From the NCBI GenBank assembly GCA_964555935.1, contig CAZKUN010000241.1:1-13512 (forward strand): a stretch of DNA of 13,512 nt, written 5' to 3'. The notes under the pieces were generated by a model, which did not search any database, was not told where the DNA came from, and worked only from the letters and a program-made list of their open reading frames with translations. This DNA comes from CAZKUN01 sp964555935 (GTDB lineage Bacteria; Armatimonadota; Zipacnadia; Zipacnadales; VGFC01). Of the stretch, positions 7,002 to 13,512 are shown piece after piece. How positions within the stretch are numbered: the first letter of the stretch is position 1; every line of letters starts with the position of its first letter. The translations under genes were made by a program, and so were the position numbers.

Positions 7002-8927
7002 TCAGGGGGTGAGGGGAGGCAGCTCTTCGTCCCACGCCTGGACCCGCTCCGGACTGTGCGCTTCATTCCATGGGAAGAACGACCACATGGGGTAGGCGGC
7101 GACCATGTCAGCGTTCTCCTCAATACCGAGTCGAATGGCGCGGCGGGTATCCTGCACGGATCCCTGGTAGCGAGTGGAGCCGGGCTGCGTGGCATCGTAG
7201 CGGCCTACGTTGACGAAGGTGCCGAAGCGTTTCTGATGGCGGTCGGCATAGTAGCGGAACGCGCGGTAGCCGGGGTGATCGCGGGTGGTCGCGTATTCGC
7301 AGACGATGTAGGTGACCTCGGGAATGGCGCAGATCTGGTCGAGGTCGACGGCGAAATCGTCGCCGAACCAGGAGCTGGCCTGGAACCAGATCGCGCCGCC
7401 GTAGTCGGGATTGTCCTGGTTGGCCTCGGCGAAGACGCGGGCCTCACCAGCGATGCGCTGGGTGTAGAGCTGGTTGATCCAATCATGCCAGAGGCGCCAG
7501 TGGCCTTGGGTCGCCGCGTTGTCCGTGCGGGAGGTCTCGACCGCGTAAGGCTTGGCGGGGAAACGGATCGAACCATCGCCGGCAAACTCGCGGAAATCGG
7601 TGAGGGCGGCCTCGGAATAGAAGGGCGTCTCGTACCATGTGGAGACGTTGAAGTGGGGCTCGTTGAAGAAGAGGTAGTCGACGCCGTGGAGACGGTCGGC
7701 GACGTCTTTCAGCGCCGCGAACGCGGCCTCTCGGGCAGCGGGATCGCCCCAGTCGAAGCCCTGCTCGACTTTGGCGAACTCGCCGGTTAGGGGATCGAAG
7801 ACCTGCCCCCAGAACTCTTCGGGCATCGATGAATCGCGTGGATGAGACAGTGGCGTGGACCAGCTCAACGATAGCGCCACCTTGAGGCCCGCATCATGGG
7901 CCACATCGGTCCACTCCTGGATCTGGCGAGTGAAGGTGTCAACGCGATTGCCGGCGGGATCTGCGTAGCGCCAGTCGAGGTACGCGAAGAACCCCTCGGC
8001 GACATCGAAGTGCTTGGCCAACTCCGCGCAGTTCCGTTGCTTCTCCTCGAGCGGCTTGTTCTTCCAGAAGTCGAGATTCTGGACGAAGCGCGCGATGCGC
8101 TCAGGCTTGGCGCGTGGCTGCAGCGCTTTGGCAAGCCAGGGCTCCTCCGGCGCCGGGATGGGCTCGGCCCGGACCTCGCCGCGCTTCGCGCCCAGCGGCC
8201 CGAGGTCGAGTCGGATGCGGGTCGAGACTTCCGGCTCCGGTCGCGCCAAGTGCAGGCTGGCGACCTGCAGCCAACCTCCCTGCCAGAACTCGAGTCGCTC
8301 CGCATCGCCGTCAATCGACAGGGGCGCGTGGGATTCATCGAATGGCAGCATGAACTCCGCGGGGTTGGCAAAGTGGGTTGGATCTGCGCCAAATGGCTCG
8401 CGCCATTCCTGCCCGTCTCGCGAGCGGACGAGCATCTCGACGCCGGGCTCGTTGACATGTTCGGGTCTGCGATCCAGGCCGAGAATCTGCTCCTGCGGCA
8501 GCGCGATCTGCAGGCGATTGCTCAGGATCGGCTCGGCCGGCGGCTCAACCTCGGTCATCGAGTACTCGACGTCGAGAGTCCTGCCATCGAAGCCGATCTC
8601 CATCGTCCAGCGCCACTTGCCGCCCGCTTCATGCGCCATCACCCCGGCCAATGCAATGCCGGCGCGCCCGTTCGCGTCGGAGGTCACTTTGGGCGGATCG
8701 CTGCCCTCGTCGGTCGGCGCGGCGAGCGTGCTGAAGCCCTCACCGTGGATCAAGGCGCGCACGGCCGTCCCGCGGTCTGGGCGTGGATCGCCGATGACGT
8801 GACGGTCGCGCAGGAGGACGTGCTCGATACCCGTCGGCGTGACGAGGACCTCGATCGGGCCCGATGTGAGGAGGACGTCGTCGGCGGATGCGATAGATGT
8901 CAGCAAAGCCAGACATCGACAGATCAT
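7002..8927 (-). CDS. Exported TIM-barrel glycoside-hydrolase-like protein, family unassigned
   Basis: The product has 641 residues. The ATG at 8927 has GAGGAA five bases upstream (8933-8938). The N terminus (M-I-C-R-C-L-A-L-L-T-S-I-A-S-A-D-D) is a likely short signal peptide cut after S-A. Residues about 18-260 are rich in beta strand and may be a galactose-mutarotase-like or sandwich domain. About 275-635 look like a TIM barrel. L-F-F-N-E-P-H-F (Glu423) after a beta strand is the classic N-E acid/base position of clan GH-A, and the following Y-S-E-A-A-L-T-D-F-R-E-F resembles GH42-type proteins. A possible nucleophile is Glu544 in Y-I-V-C-E-Y-A. Neither is certain, and I cannot place it in a named family. 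It starts 29 bases after the stop of the upstream hydrolase gene, so the two are almost certainly co-transcribed. Its end converges on the GH39-like gene. Confidence 0.75.
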   Translation of the reverse strand: MICRCLALLTSIASADDVLLTSGPIEVLVTPTGIEHVLLRDRHVIGDPRPDRGTAVRALIHGEGFSTLAAPTDEGSDPPKVTSDANGRAGIALAGVMAHEAGGKWRWTMEIGFDGRTLDVEYSMTEVEPPAEPILSNRLQIALPQEQILGLDRRPEHVNEPGVEMLVRSRDGQEWREPFGADPTHFANPAEFMLPFDESHAPLSIDGDAERLEFWQGGWLQVASLHLARPEPEVSTRIRLDLGPLGAKRGEVRAEPIPAPEEPWLAKALQPRAKPERIARFVQNLDFWKNKPLEEKQRNCAELAKHFDVAEGFFAYLDWRYADPAGNRVDTFTRQIQEWTDVAHDAGLKVALSLSWSTPLSHPRDSSMPEEFWGQVFDPLTGEFAKVEQGFDWGDPAAREAAFAALKDVADRLHGVDYLFFNEPHFNVSTWYETPFYSEAALTDFREFAGDGSIRFPAKPYAVETSRTDNAATQGHWRLWHDWINQLYTQRIAGEARVFAEANQDNPDYGGAIWFQASSWFGDDFAVDLDQICAIPEVTYIVCEYATTRDHPGYRAFRYYADRHQKRFGTFVNVGRYDATQPGSTRYQGSVQDTRRAIRLGIEENADMVAAYPMWSFFPWNEAHSPERVQAWDEELPPLTP

Positions 8928-8956
8928 GGCTGTTCCTCAGTCCGTGGCGATCGGCC

Positions 8957-10804
8957 TCACGACGTGACGATCAGCGCGTAGGCGTGGAGGGGCGGGAGGG
9001 CTGTGATGACCGTGTCGGCGTCGGTCGCGCAGTCGAGCATGCGGTCGGCGGAGCCCGGATCGTGCCAGGCGACGTGCCCGCTCGGGACGAGATCGCGGCG
9101 GACGCGGAGGCGGATGCCTTCGGCGGGCTGGTCGCCGACGTTGGCAATCTGCAGCGTGGCCTGGCCCGTCGGCAGGCGATACGGACGCACCGCGATCTGT
9201 CCATTCCATGCTGGCGCGTCCTCAATCTCTACGACGGGTGGGTCGGACATCAACTTGGCGATGGCGCCCGGGATGTCGTCAGGCGAAACCACGCGCTTGA
9301 CATTGTCGAGCTCATCGATGGCGGCGAAGACATCGACTCGGCGTCGGCGGCCAAAGCCGTCGCGAGTCCCCACGTCGCCGACGAGCACGAGCGCTCCGCC
9401 ACCCTCCGCAATACCCCTCAGCACATCCCCCTCGGCCTCCAACATGCGCGGCTGGCCGGCGATGGCGAGCACGGCGTGGCGGCCTGGATCGGCGCTCTCG
9501 ATAGGCACAAGGTCGAACGGGATGCCCGCATCGATGAGCGATTGCTCCGCTGACTGGAACGTTGCCAGTTCGATCGGCTCGGACGCGACGTCAGTCGTGC
9601 TGAACGCCAGCGCGACGTCAGCGATGGATGTTGCTCGGTGCTGATAATGCTCGTGACGGGCCGCAAATTCCAGACAGCTTCGCCAGACATCGCGCGTCGG
9701 CCCATCGGCTGAGAATCGCGGCGTCATGGCTGGATCGGCGGGGCGTAACGCGCCATGACCGGCCAGCACGTGTCCGCCGAACGCGAGGGCCACGCCTAGC
9801 TCTTGATAAAGCGCCTCAGGCGTCGGATCTCCCATGGGCGCGACGCACGCGGTCGTGCGGGTTCCGTGTCCCGCGAGGTAGGCGTGGGCGCGGGCGCGGA
9901 GAGCATCGTGGTTGCCAAGCGGGACGTTGCAGGTAATCACATCGGCCGGCGCGCTTAGCTCCCAGAGGGCGGTGCATGAATCCACCGATGGCCCGGAGGT
10001 GAGTCGGGGATCAGCCCAGAGCGCCACCTGCGCGCTGATCGACCTAAGGTGGATGCGCAACTCAGCCAGCGCGCTGCGGAGCGCGTAGACCTCGAAGTAA
10101 GCGGCTTCGTGACGCAGGGGATCGTTCACGGCGGCGGGGGAGGGAAGACGCACGTGGTCGAGCGAGTGCAGCCCGAAGGATGCGGCGGGCTCGGGGTGGC
10201 GGGAGGCGAGCAGCGTGCGGAAGGTCGCCTGGCAGCGTTCGCAACGGCAAGCGTGAGGCCCGAGATTCGCCAGGTAGATCCCGTCAACGCCGACCTGCTC
10301 GCCGGCCATTGAGATGCTGTCCTTGAGCATCTCGAGGTATCCGCGACTGCGATAGCAGGGCATCCACGCGGGCTTGCCCTCAGCGCGGATGATGTCGCCC
10401 CGCCCGTCGCGTTGGGCCCATGCGGCGATCCCGGGACGGTCGGGCAGGAGGGTCTCGTAGTAGAGAGCGCCGGCCTCAACATAGGCGAACACGCGCAGGT
10501 CGAAGTCGCGGCACGACTGGGCGAAGCGAGCGGCTCGACGGAACTCCTCCGCCTGGGCGCTCGGTCCGAAGCCGTGGTCGAAGTGGATGGTGATGGCGGT
10601 GACGCCGGCATCGCGCAGCGCCTCGAGCGTGCGGTGCGAATGGACGACATCGGACCACGCCCGCGACCACTCCGGGGTCCGAGCATCACGCCCGGGACCG
10701 ATGGCCATGCGCAACGCGCCCAGACCGTAGAACTGATCGGACGCATCAACCCACCTCAATGCGGCGGGACGTAACCAACTTGGCGGGCTGCTGGCATCGA
10801 GCAT
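8957..10804 (-). CDS. GH42-like multidomain hydrolase with CxCxxC motif
   Basis: The product has 615 residues. The ATG is at 10804 with GGGGG five bases upstream (10810-10814), a modest ribosome binding site. No signal peptide is evident, so it is probably cytoplasmic. Residues about 15-380 form a TIM barrel; strands include T-A-I-T-I-H-F-D and L-R-V-F-A-Y-V-E. D-G-I-Y-L-A-N (174-180) is followed by C186-x-C188-x-x-C191, then a T-F helix; related GH42/GHL proteins carry such a Cys-rich, possibly zinc-binding turn after a D-x-N strand. About 390-510 resemble the Rossmann-like trimerisation domain of GH42 (A-V-L-A-I-A-G, then E-G-G-G-A-L-V-L-V-G-D). The last 100 residues are a small beta domain. 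I could not identify the catalytic acid pair, so activity is inferred from fold only. It is the third gene of the minus-strand cluster. Confidence 0.75.
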   Translation of the reverse strand: MLDASSPPSWLRPAALRWVDASDQFYGLGALRMAIGPGRDARTPEWSRAWSDVVHSHRTLEALRDAGVTAITIHFDHGFGPSAQAEEFRRAARFAQSCRDFDLRVFAYVEAGALYYETLLPDRPGIAAWAQRDGRGDIIRAEGKPAWMPCYRSRGYLEMLKDSISMAGEQVGVDGIYLANLGPHACRCERCQATFRTLLASRHPEPAASFGLHSLDHVRLPSPAAVNDPLRHEAAYFEVYALRSALAELRIHLRSISAQVALWADPRLTSGPSVDSCTALWELSAPADVITCNVPLGNHDALRARAHAYLAGHGTRTTACVAPMGDPTPEALYQELGVALAFGGHVLAGHGALRPADPAMTPRFSADGPTRDVWRSCLEFAARHEHYQHRATSIADVALAFSTTDVASEPIELATFQSAEQSLIDAGIPFDLVPIESADPGRHAVLAIAGQPRMLEAEGDVLRGIAEGGGALVLVGDVGTRDGFGRRRRVDVFAAIDELDNVKRVVSPDDIPGAIAKLMSDPPVVEIEDAPAWNGQIAVRPYRLPTGQATLQIANVGDQPAEGIRLRVRRDLVPSGHVAWHDPGSADRMLDCATDADTVITALPPLHAYALIVTS

Positions 10805-10844
10805 CGGTACCCCCGTGTCGATGGTATCGGAGCGTGATCGGGTC

Positions 10845-10870
10845 CGACGGGCTGGAAGCCCGTCGCTACG
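10845..10870. repeat. Palindromic element with CTACG tail, copy 3
   Basis: CGACGGGCT (10845-10853) and AGCCCGTCG (10857-10865) form a perfect 9-bp stem with a GGA loop, followed directly by CTACG (10866-10870). The loop and adjoining bases (GCTGGAAGC) match the hairpin at 1772-1788 although the outer arm differs. It lies in the 128-base gap between the PHP and GH42-like genes. Confidence 0.65.
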
Positions 10871-10890
10871 CGATAGTCCCAGACGGGTCT

Positions 10891-10914
10891 GACAGGCGAG
10901 ACGCCTGTCCTACG
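10891..10914. repeat. Palindromic element with CTACG tail, copy 4
   Basis: GACAGGC (10891-10897) and GCCTGTC (10903-10909) form a 7-bp stem with loop GAGAC, followed directly by CTACG (10910-10914). With copy 3 it makes a tandem pair 20 bases apart and could attenuate transcription within the operon. The half-copy at 6968-6980 shares loop and right arm. Confidence 0.65.
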
Positions 10915-10932
10915 ACGGCATCCAGCACCAGG

Positions 10933-11700
10933 TTAGCGCTTGCCGCGGCGTTCGCCGGCCATGGGCAGGTCGATCAGGTCGCTAGCGTCGATCCCCGCCA
11001 TCTCCATCACCCGGAAGCACCAGCGCAGATTGCCCACGGCGCCGCATGAGTGGGCGTCGCTGCCGAGCACGAAGGCGACGCCGTATCTCTTGAAGACGCG
11101 AAGCACGTCCGCGTACTCGTTGGTGATTCGCTTCACGGTGAGGTTAGGGAACCACCAGGGCATCTGATTCATGACCTCAAACGCCGTGCCGGTCTTGGCG
11201 AACGTCGTCGCCATCTCGATCAGCGGCGTGGCTCCGAAGTCGACGGGGGAGAGGGCCGCCGGGAATCGCCCGAGGTTCAGTGGATGCGCGATCGCATCGA
11301 CCAGCGGGTTCTCACATGCCTTGCAGATCGCGGAGACGACATTCTCGGTGAATGCTTCGATCGATGCCGGCGCGCTGTATGCGATCCCCTCTGTCTTCCC
11401 GCCGAAATCGACCAGGATGAAATCGAGTTGTTGCGCGACGTGCTCGGGGATGCTGATCTCGCCGTCGGGGTTGAGGATCACGCCCTCGCCGCCTGCCAGG
11501 ACCTTCACGTCGAACTCGGCGTCGGCAGCCTCGACTTCTTCGAGCATCTGCCCAAACCACTCCGGCTCGTCGTAGATATGATCGGCAATGACGATTGCCT
11601 CAAGGCTACAGGCTTCGGCCTGGCGGACGTTGTCGACGACGGCCGTTCGACCGTCGGAGAATGTTGTGTGAGTGTGGGCGTCGTAAGTGCCTAACTGCAT
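10933..11700 (-). CDS. PHP-domain phosphoesterase
   Basis: The product has 255 residues. The ATG at 11700 is preceded by GGAGAGGA (11709-11716) at eight bases; a longer in-frame extension upstream runs into the isomerase-like gene in the wrong frame and is not used. All PHP motifs are visible: D7-A-H9-T-H11 near the start, A-D40-H41, G-G-E72, A-I-A-H139-P, E175, and G-S-D215-A-H217 near the end. These residues bind a metal cluster of two or three ions that hydrolyses phosphoesters. The length and single-domain layout fit YcdX/histidinol-phosphatase-like enzymes rather than polymerase-associated PHP domains. No signal peptide, so cytoplasmic. The gene follows the isomerase-like gene by 37 bases and precedes the two hydrolases, which suggests a sugar-phosphate or similar substrate; that is inference. 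Confidence 0.88.
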   Translation of the reverse strand: MQLGTYDAHTHTTFSDGRTAVVDNVRQAEACSLEAIVIADHIYDEPEWFGQMLEEVEAADAEFDVKVLAGGEGVILNPDGEISIPEHVAQQLDFILVDFGGKTEGIAYSAPASIEAFTENVVSAICKACENPLVDAIAHPLNLGRFPAALSPVDFGATPLIEMATTFAKTGTAFEVMNQMPWWFPNLTVKRITNEYADVLRVFKRYGVAFVLGSDAHSCGAVGNLRWCFRVMEMAGIDASDLIDLPMAGERRGKR

Positions 11701-11737
11701 TGGCGGCTTCCTCTCCGGTTGCGGTGGTGCGGCGGAT

Positions 11738-12190
11738 CTACCTGAGCTTCTCCATGCCTGGCAGCGCGTCCTGGCCCCATCGGACGGGATCGTCTGCAAT
11801 GTCGAAGAGATCCACCGTGTAATAGCCCGAGTAGTCGATCTCGTCCAGGGCTGTCTTGATGGTCTGAAGGTCGATATCGCCTTCGCCCGGGAGCAGGTGG
11901 TTGTGTTCGCATTTGGGCATGCCCTCGAAGTGAGTGTGGAAGATGGCCGTCCCCAACTCGCGGATCGACTCGCAGACATCGGTGTCGGTTAGGAATGCGT
12001 GGCCGACATCGAGATTGCAGCCGAGGTCCGCCGAGCCGATCCTGTCGATGAGTCGCTTCATGTCGGCCGAGCCGTCGACGACCGTGCCTGGCTCGGGCTC
12101 GATGGCGATGCGGACGCCGAGTTGCTCCGCGCGTGGCACGAGGTCCTCAAGGAGGGCATCCAAGGCATGCAGGTCGAGGGGCACCAGCAG
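11738..12190 (-). CDS. Xylose-isomerase-like TIM barrel (sugar isomerase/epimerase), N terminus missing
   Basis: Only the C-terminal half, about 150 residues, is present. L-G-V-R-I-A-I-E-P-E-P-G carries the first metal-binding Glu of the family. C-N-L-D-V-G-H-A holds the Asp/His pair, and F-H-T-H-F-E-G and Y-Y-T-V-D-L-F-D follow as expected for the last strands of an AP_endonuc_2 barrel. The frame happens to stay open to 12607, but beyond about 12190 its translation has no family resemblance and is antisense to the copia reverse transcriptase, so that extension is an artefact of the join. The first half of the gene is lost at the junction, so as seen here it cannot make a working enzyme. It is the first visible gene of the minus-strand cluster, 37 bases before the PHP gene. 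Family members isomerise or epimerise sugars or inositols; the substrate is unknown. Confidence 0.85.
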   Translation of the reverse strand: MLVPLDLHALDALLEDLVPRAEQLGVRIAIEPEPGTVVDGSADMKRLIDRIGSADLGCNLDVGHAFLTDTDVCESIRELGTAIFHTHFEGMPKCEHNHLLPGEGDIDLQTIKTALDEIDYSGYYTVDLFDIADDPVRWGQDALPGMEKLR

Positions 12191-12210
12191 GATGTGGAGT
12201 CTATGATCAT
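12170..12210. other. Junction between bacterial sequence and copia retroelement
   Basis: Left of this point the minus strand encodes a bacterial TIM-barrel protein that loses family likeness before its first half is complete. Right of it the plus strand encodes copia reverse transcriptase without interruption. The exact base cannot be fixed by eye. I see no LTR, no poly-A and no obvious target-site duplication at the join, and the retroelement enters in mid-gene. Confidence 0.8.
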
Positions 12211-13512
12211 GGAGATAGAGAACATCCACGAGGTCCAGCTGGAGGAGGAGACGCTGACGGTACAAGGAGCGCGCGTCTACAAGGACGCCATCACTGGCCA
12301 GACACTGATCCCCGAGCTGGTGGAGGCAGCTCGACGCGAGGAGTTGAAATACTTCCTTTGCAAAGGCGTCTGGATCAAGCGCCCGCGGGCAGAGGCCATA
12401 GCGCGCACGGGACGTCCGCCTATCACGGTGAAATGGGTGGATGTCAACAAAGGCGACGACGAGTCGCCGAGGTACCGCAGTCGCCTTGTGGCAAGAGAAA
12501 TCCGGCTCCCGGGCCAGGATAGTATCTTTGCGCCAACGCCGCCCTTGGAATCGCTTCGCACAGTGCTGAGCCTGGCAGCGACGGAGATCGACGGTGTGAT
12601 CAGCCACGAGCGTTGCCCCAAGTCGGAGCAGCGCACACAGATCAGCGTCATCGACATCTCCAGAGCCTACTTCAACGCGGCCAAGGATCCCGAGGGCGAC
12701 CCGACGTACGTCGACCTGCCCAGCGAAGACGCGGACAAGGCTAAGGGCCTCTGTGGTCTCCTACAGGTGCACATGTACGGGACCAGAGCAGCAGCCGACG
12801 GATGGCATGGTGAGTACTCAAATTTCCTGCGATCTCTGGGATTCTTGCGCGGAGACGCAAGCGCATGCGTGTTCAGGCATGCGGAGAGAGGTGTTATCAC
12901 GAGCGTGCACGGAGATGATTTCACCAGCTCAGGGCCAAAGATCCAGTTGGATTGGCTGAAGCAGGAAATGCAGAAGAAGTACGAGCTCACTGAGGTCGGT
13001 CGTCTGGGCCCCGCTGAGGATGACGACAAGGAGTTGCGCATCCTGAACCGTGTCGTGCGCTGGACACCGAGCGGACTCGAGTACGAAGCCGATCCGCGGC
13101 AGGCAGAGCGCATGATCGTCGACCTGAGCCTCGAGGGCGCGAAGCAGGTGGGCACGCCCGGCGTCAAGGTCACCAGGGAGATGGTGGACAAGGACGCCCC
13201 TCTCGAGCAGGCCAAGGTGACGGCTTTCCGCGCAGTTGCAGCCCGGGGCAACTACCTGTCAGTGGACAGACCAGATGCGCAGTATAGCAGCAAGGAGATA
13301 TGTCGCTGGATGAGCACACCTACGACCACGGGGCTACAGGCCCTCAAGCGTCTCGGAAGGTACCTGGAAGGACATCGGCGTGTGGTCTTTGAGTACCCTT
13401 TTCAACGAGCGGCTGGTGTGGAGGTCTACAGCGACACGGACTGGGCGGGGTGTGTGCGCACCCGCAAGTCCACGAGCGGCGGATGTTTGATGATAGGTCA
13501 ACATCTCATAAA
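12190..13512 (+). mobile_element. Fragment of a Ty1/copia LTR retrotransposon
   Basis: This stretch carries the RT and the beginning of RNase H and runs off the right edge. No LTR, primer-binding site or polypurine tract is visible. The absence of stops over 1.3 kb suggests a young copy, or a consensus of many copies produced by assembly. Confidence 0.85.
12203..13512 (+). CDS. Ty1/copia polyprotein: reverse transcriptase (RVT_2) and start of RNase H, partial
   Basis: The frame is open without a stop from the junction to the window end: 436 complete codons from the ATG at 12203, which is the first convenient Met and not a proven start. V-K-W-V-D-V-N-K-G-D followed by Y-R-S-R-L-V-A-R-E-I (about residues 76-100) is the N-terminal signature of copia RVT_2, as are F-A-P-T-P-P-L-E-S-L-R and the motif-A region I-D151-I-S-R-A-Y-F. 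H-M-Y-G-T-R (190-195) corresponds to the usual L-Y-G-L/T-R. The catalytic pair is D238-D239 in V-H-G-D-D-F, where most copia elements have Y-V-D-D. S-D-T-D-W-A-G-C (410-417) and R-K-S-T-S-G-G start the copia RNase H. V-N-K-G, M-Y-G-T-R and H-G-D-D-F are the style I associate with dinoflagellate elements. Integrase and gag are absent here. It is eukaryotic in origin. Confidence 0.92.
   Translation, partial: MIMEIENIHEVQLEEETLTVQGARVYKDAITGQTLIPELVEAARREELKYFLCKGVWIKRPRAEAIARTGRPPITVKWVDVNKGDDESPRYRSRLVAREIRLPGQDSIFAPTPPLESLRTVLSLAATEIDGVISHERCPKSEQRTQISVIDISRAYFNAAKDPEGDPTYVDLPSEDADKAKGLCGLLQVHMYGTRAAADGWHGEYSNFLRSLGFLRGDASACVFRHAERGVITSVHGDDFTSSGPKIQLDWLKQEMQKKYELTEVGRLGPAEDDDKELRILNRVVRWTPSGLEYEADPRQAERMIVDLSLEGAKQVGTPGVKVTREMVDKDAPLEQAKVTAFRAVAARGNYLSVDRPDAQYSSKEICRWMSTPTTTGLQALKRLGRYLEGHRRVVFEYPFQRAAGVEVYSDTDWAGCVRTRKSTSGGCLMIGQHLI

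Noticed and set aside
4481..7195. A 904-residue open frame on the minus strand opposite the GH39-like gene
   Set aside because: Its translation is rich in Arg, His and Pro with no domain pattern. It is the antisense shadow of a GC-rich gene whose plus-strand product has clear motifs.
7896..8981. A 361-residue plus-strand frame over the exported hydrolase gene
   Set aside because: It is an antisense shadow in high-GC coding sequence; the minus strand has the signal peptide, N-E-P motif and ribosome binding site.
12191..12607. Upstream extension of the isomerase-like frame on the minus strand
   Set aside because: It is antisense to the copia RT and has no likeness to TIM-barrel enzymes. It stays open by chance and would give a false fusion protein.
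12667..13251. A 194-residue minus-strand frame within the copia region
   Set aside because: It is Ser/Arg-rich antisense of the RT with no domain.

Overview
The window is a GC-rich piece of bacterial DNA, about 12.2 kb, joined on its right to about 1.3 kb of eukaryotic-type Ty1/copia retrotransposon coding sequence. The bacterial part has tightly packed genes on both strands, Shine-Dalgarno sequences before the starts, no sign of introns, and families common in carbohydrate-degrading bacteria: PD40/TolB-like propellers, uroporphyrinogen-decarboxylase-like (URO-D) methyltransferases, xylose-isomerase-like TIM barrels, PHP phosphoesterases and unusual glycoside hydrolases. Such a mix is typical of Planctomycetota, Armatimonadota, Poribacteria and related groups; the phylum is a weak inference. 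The right end (from about 12.19 kb) encodes a copia RVT_2 reverse transcriptase running into RNase H, in a style I associate with dinoflagellates. The likely source is therefore an alga-plus-bacteria sample or assembly, or less likely a true insertion.

Layout. 1-1714 (+): a TolB/PD40 beta-propeller gene, cut by the left window edge and broken by four frame changes, each at a G or C run. 1842-2965 (-): a URO-D/MtaA-like gene with one frame change at a G run. Divergent from it, 3090-4355 (+): an Nramp-fold transporter lacking the canonical metal-binding motifs, followed by 4532-6814 (+), a secreted GH39/GH5-like glycoside hydrolase. Converging on these is a minus-strand cluster, read from right to left: a truncated xylose-isomerase-like TIM barrel (about 12190-11738), a PHP phosphoesterase (11700-10933), a GH42-like multidomain hydrolase (10804-8957) and an exported TIM-barrel hydrolase-like protein (8927-7002).

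The minus-strand genes look like a sugar-processing operon: hydrolases to release sugars and an isomerase/epimerase-type enzyme to process them, with the PHP protein possibly dephosphorylating a product. The substrate cannot be read from the sequence. The gaps between genes carry several short hairpins with unrelated arms. Four of them are followed immediately by the same CTACG, and they are the most distinctive non-coding feature here.

The two observations most worth following are the bacterial/copia junction near 12.19 kb and the constant-tail hairpin family. No RNA genes, CRISPR arrays or prokaryotic insertion sequences were seen.
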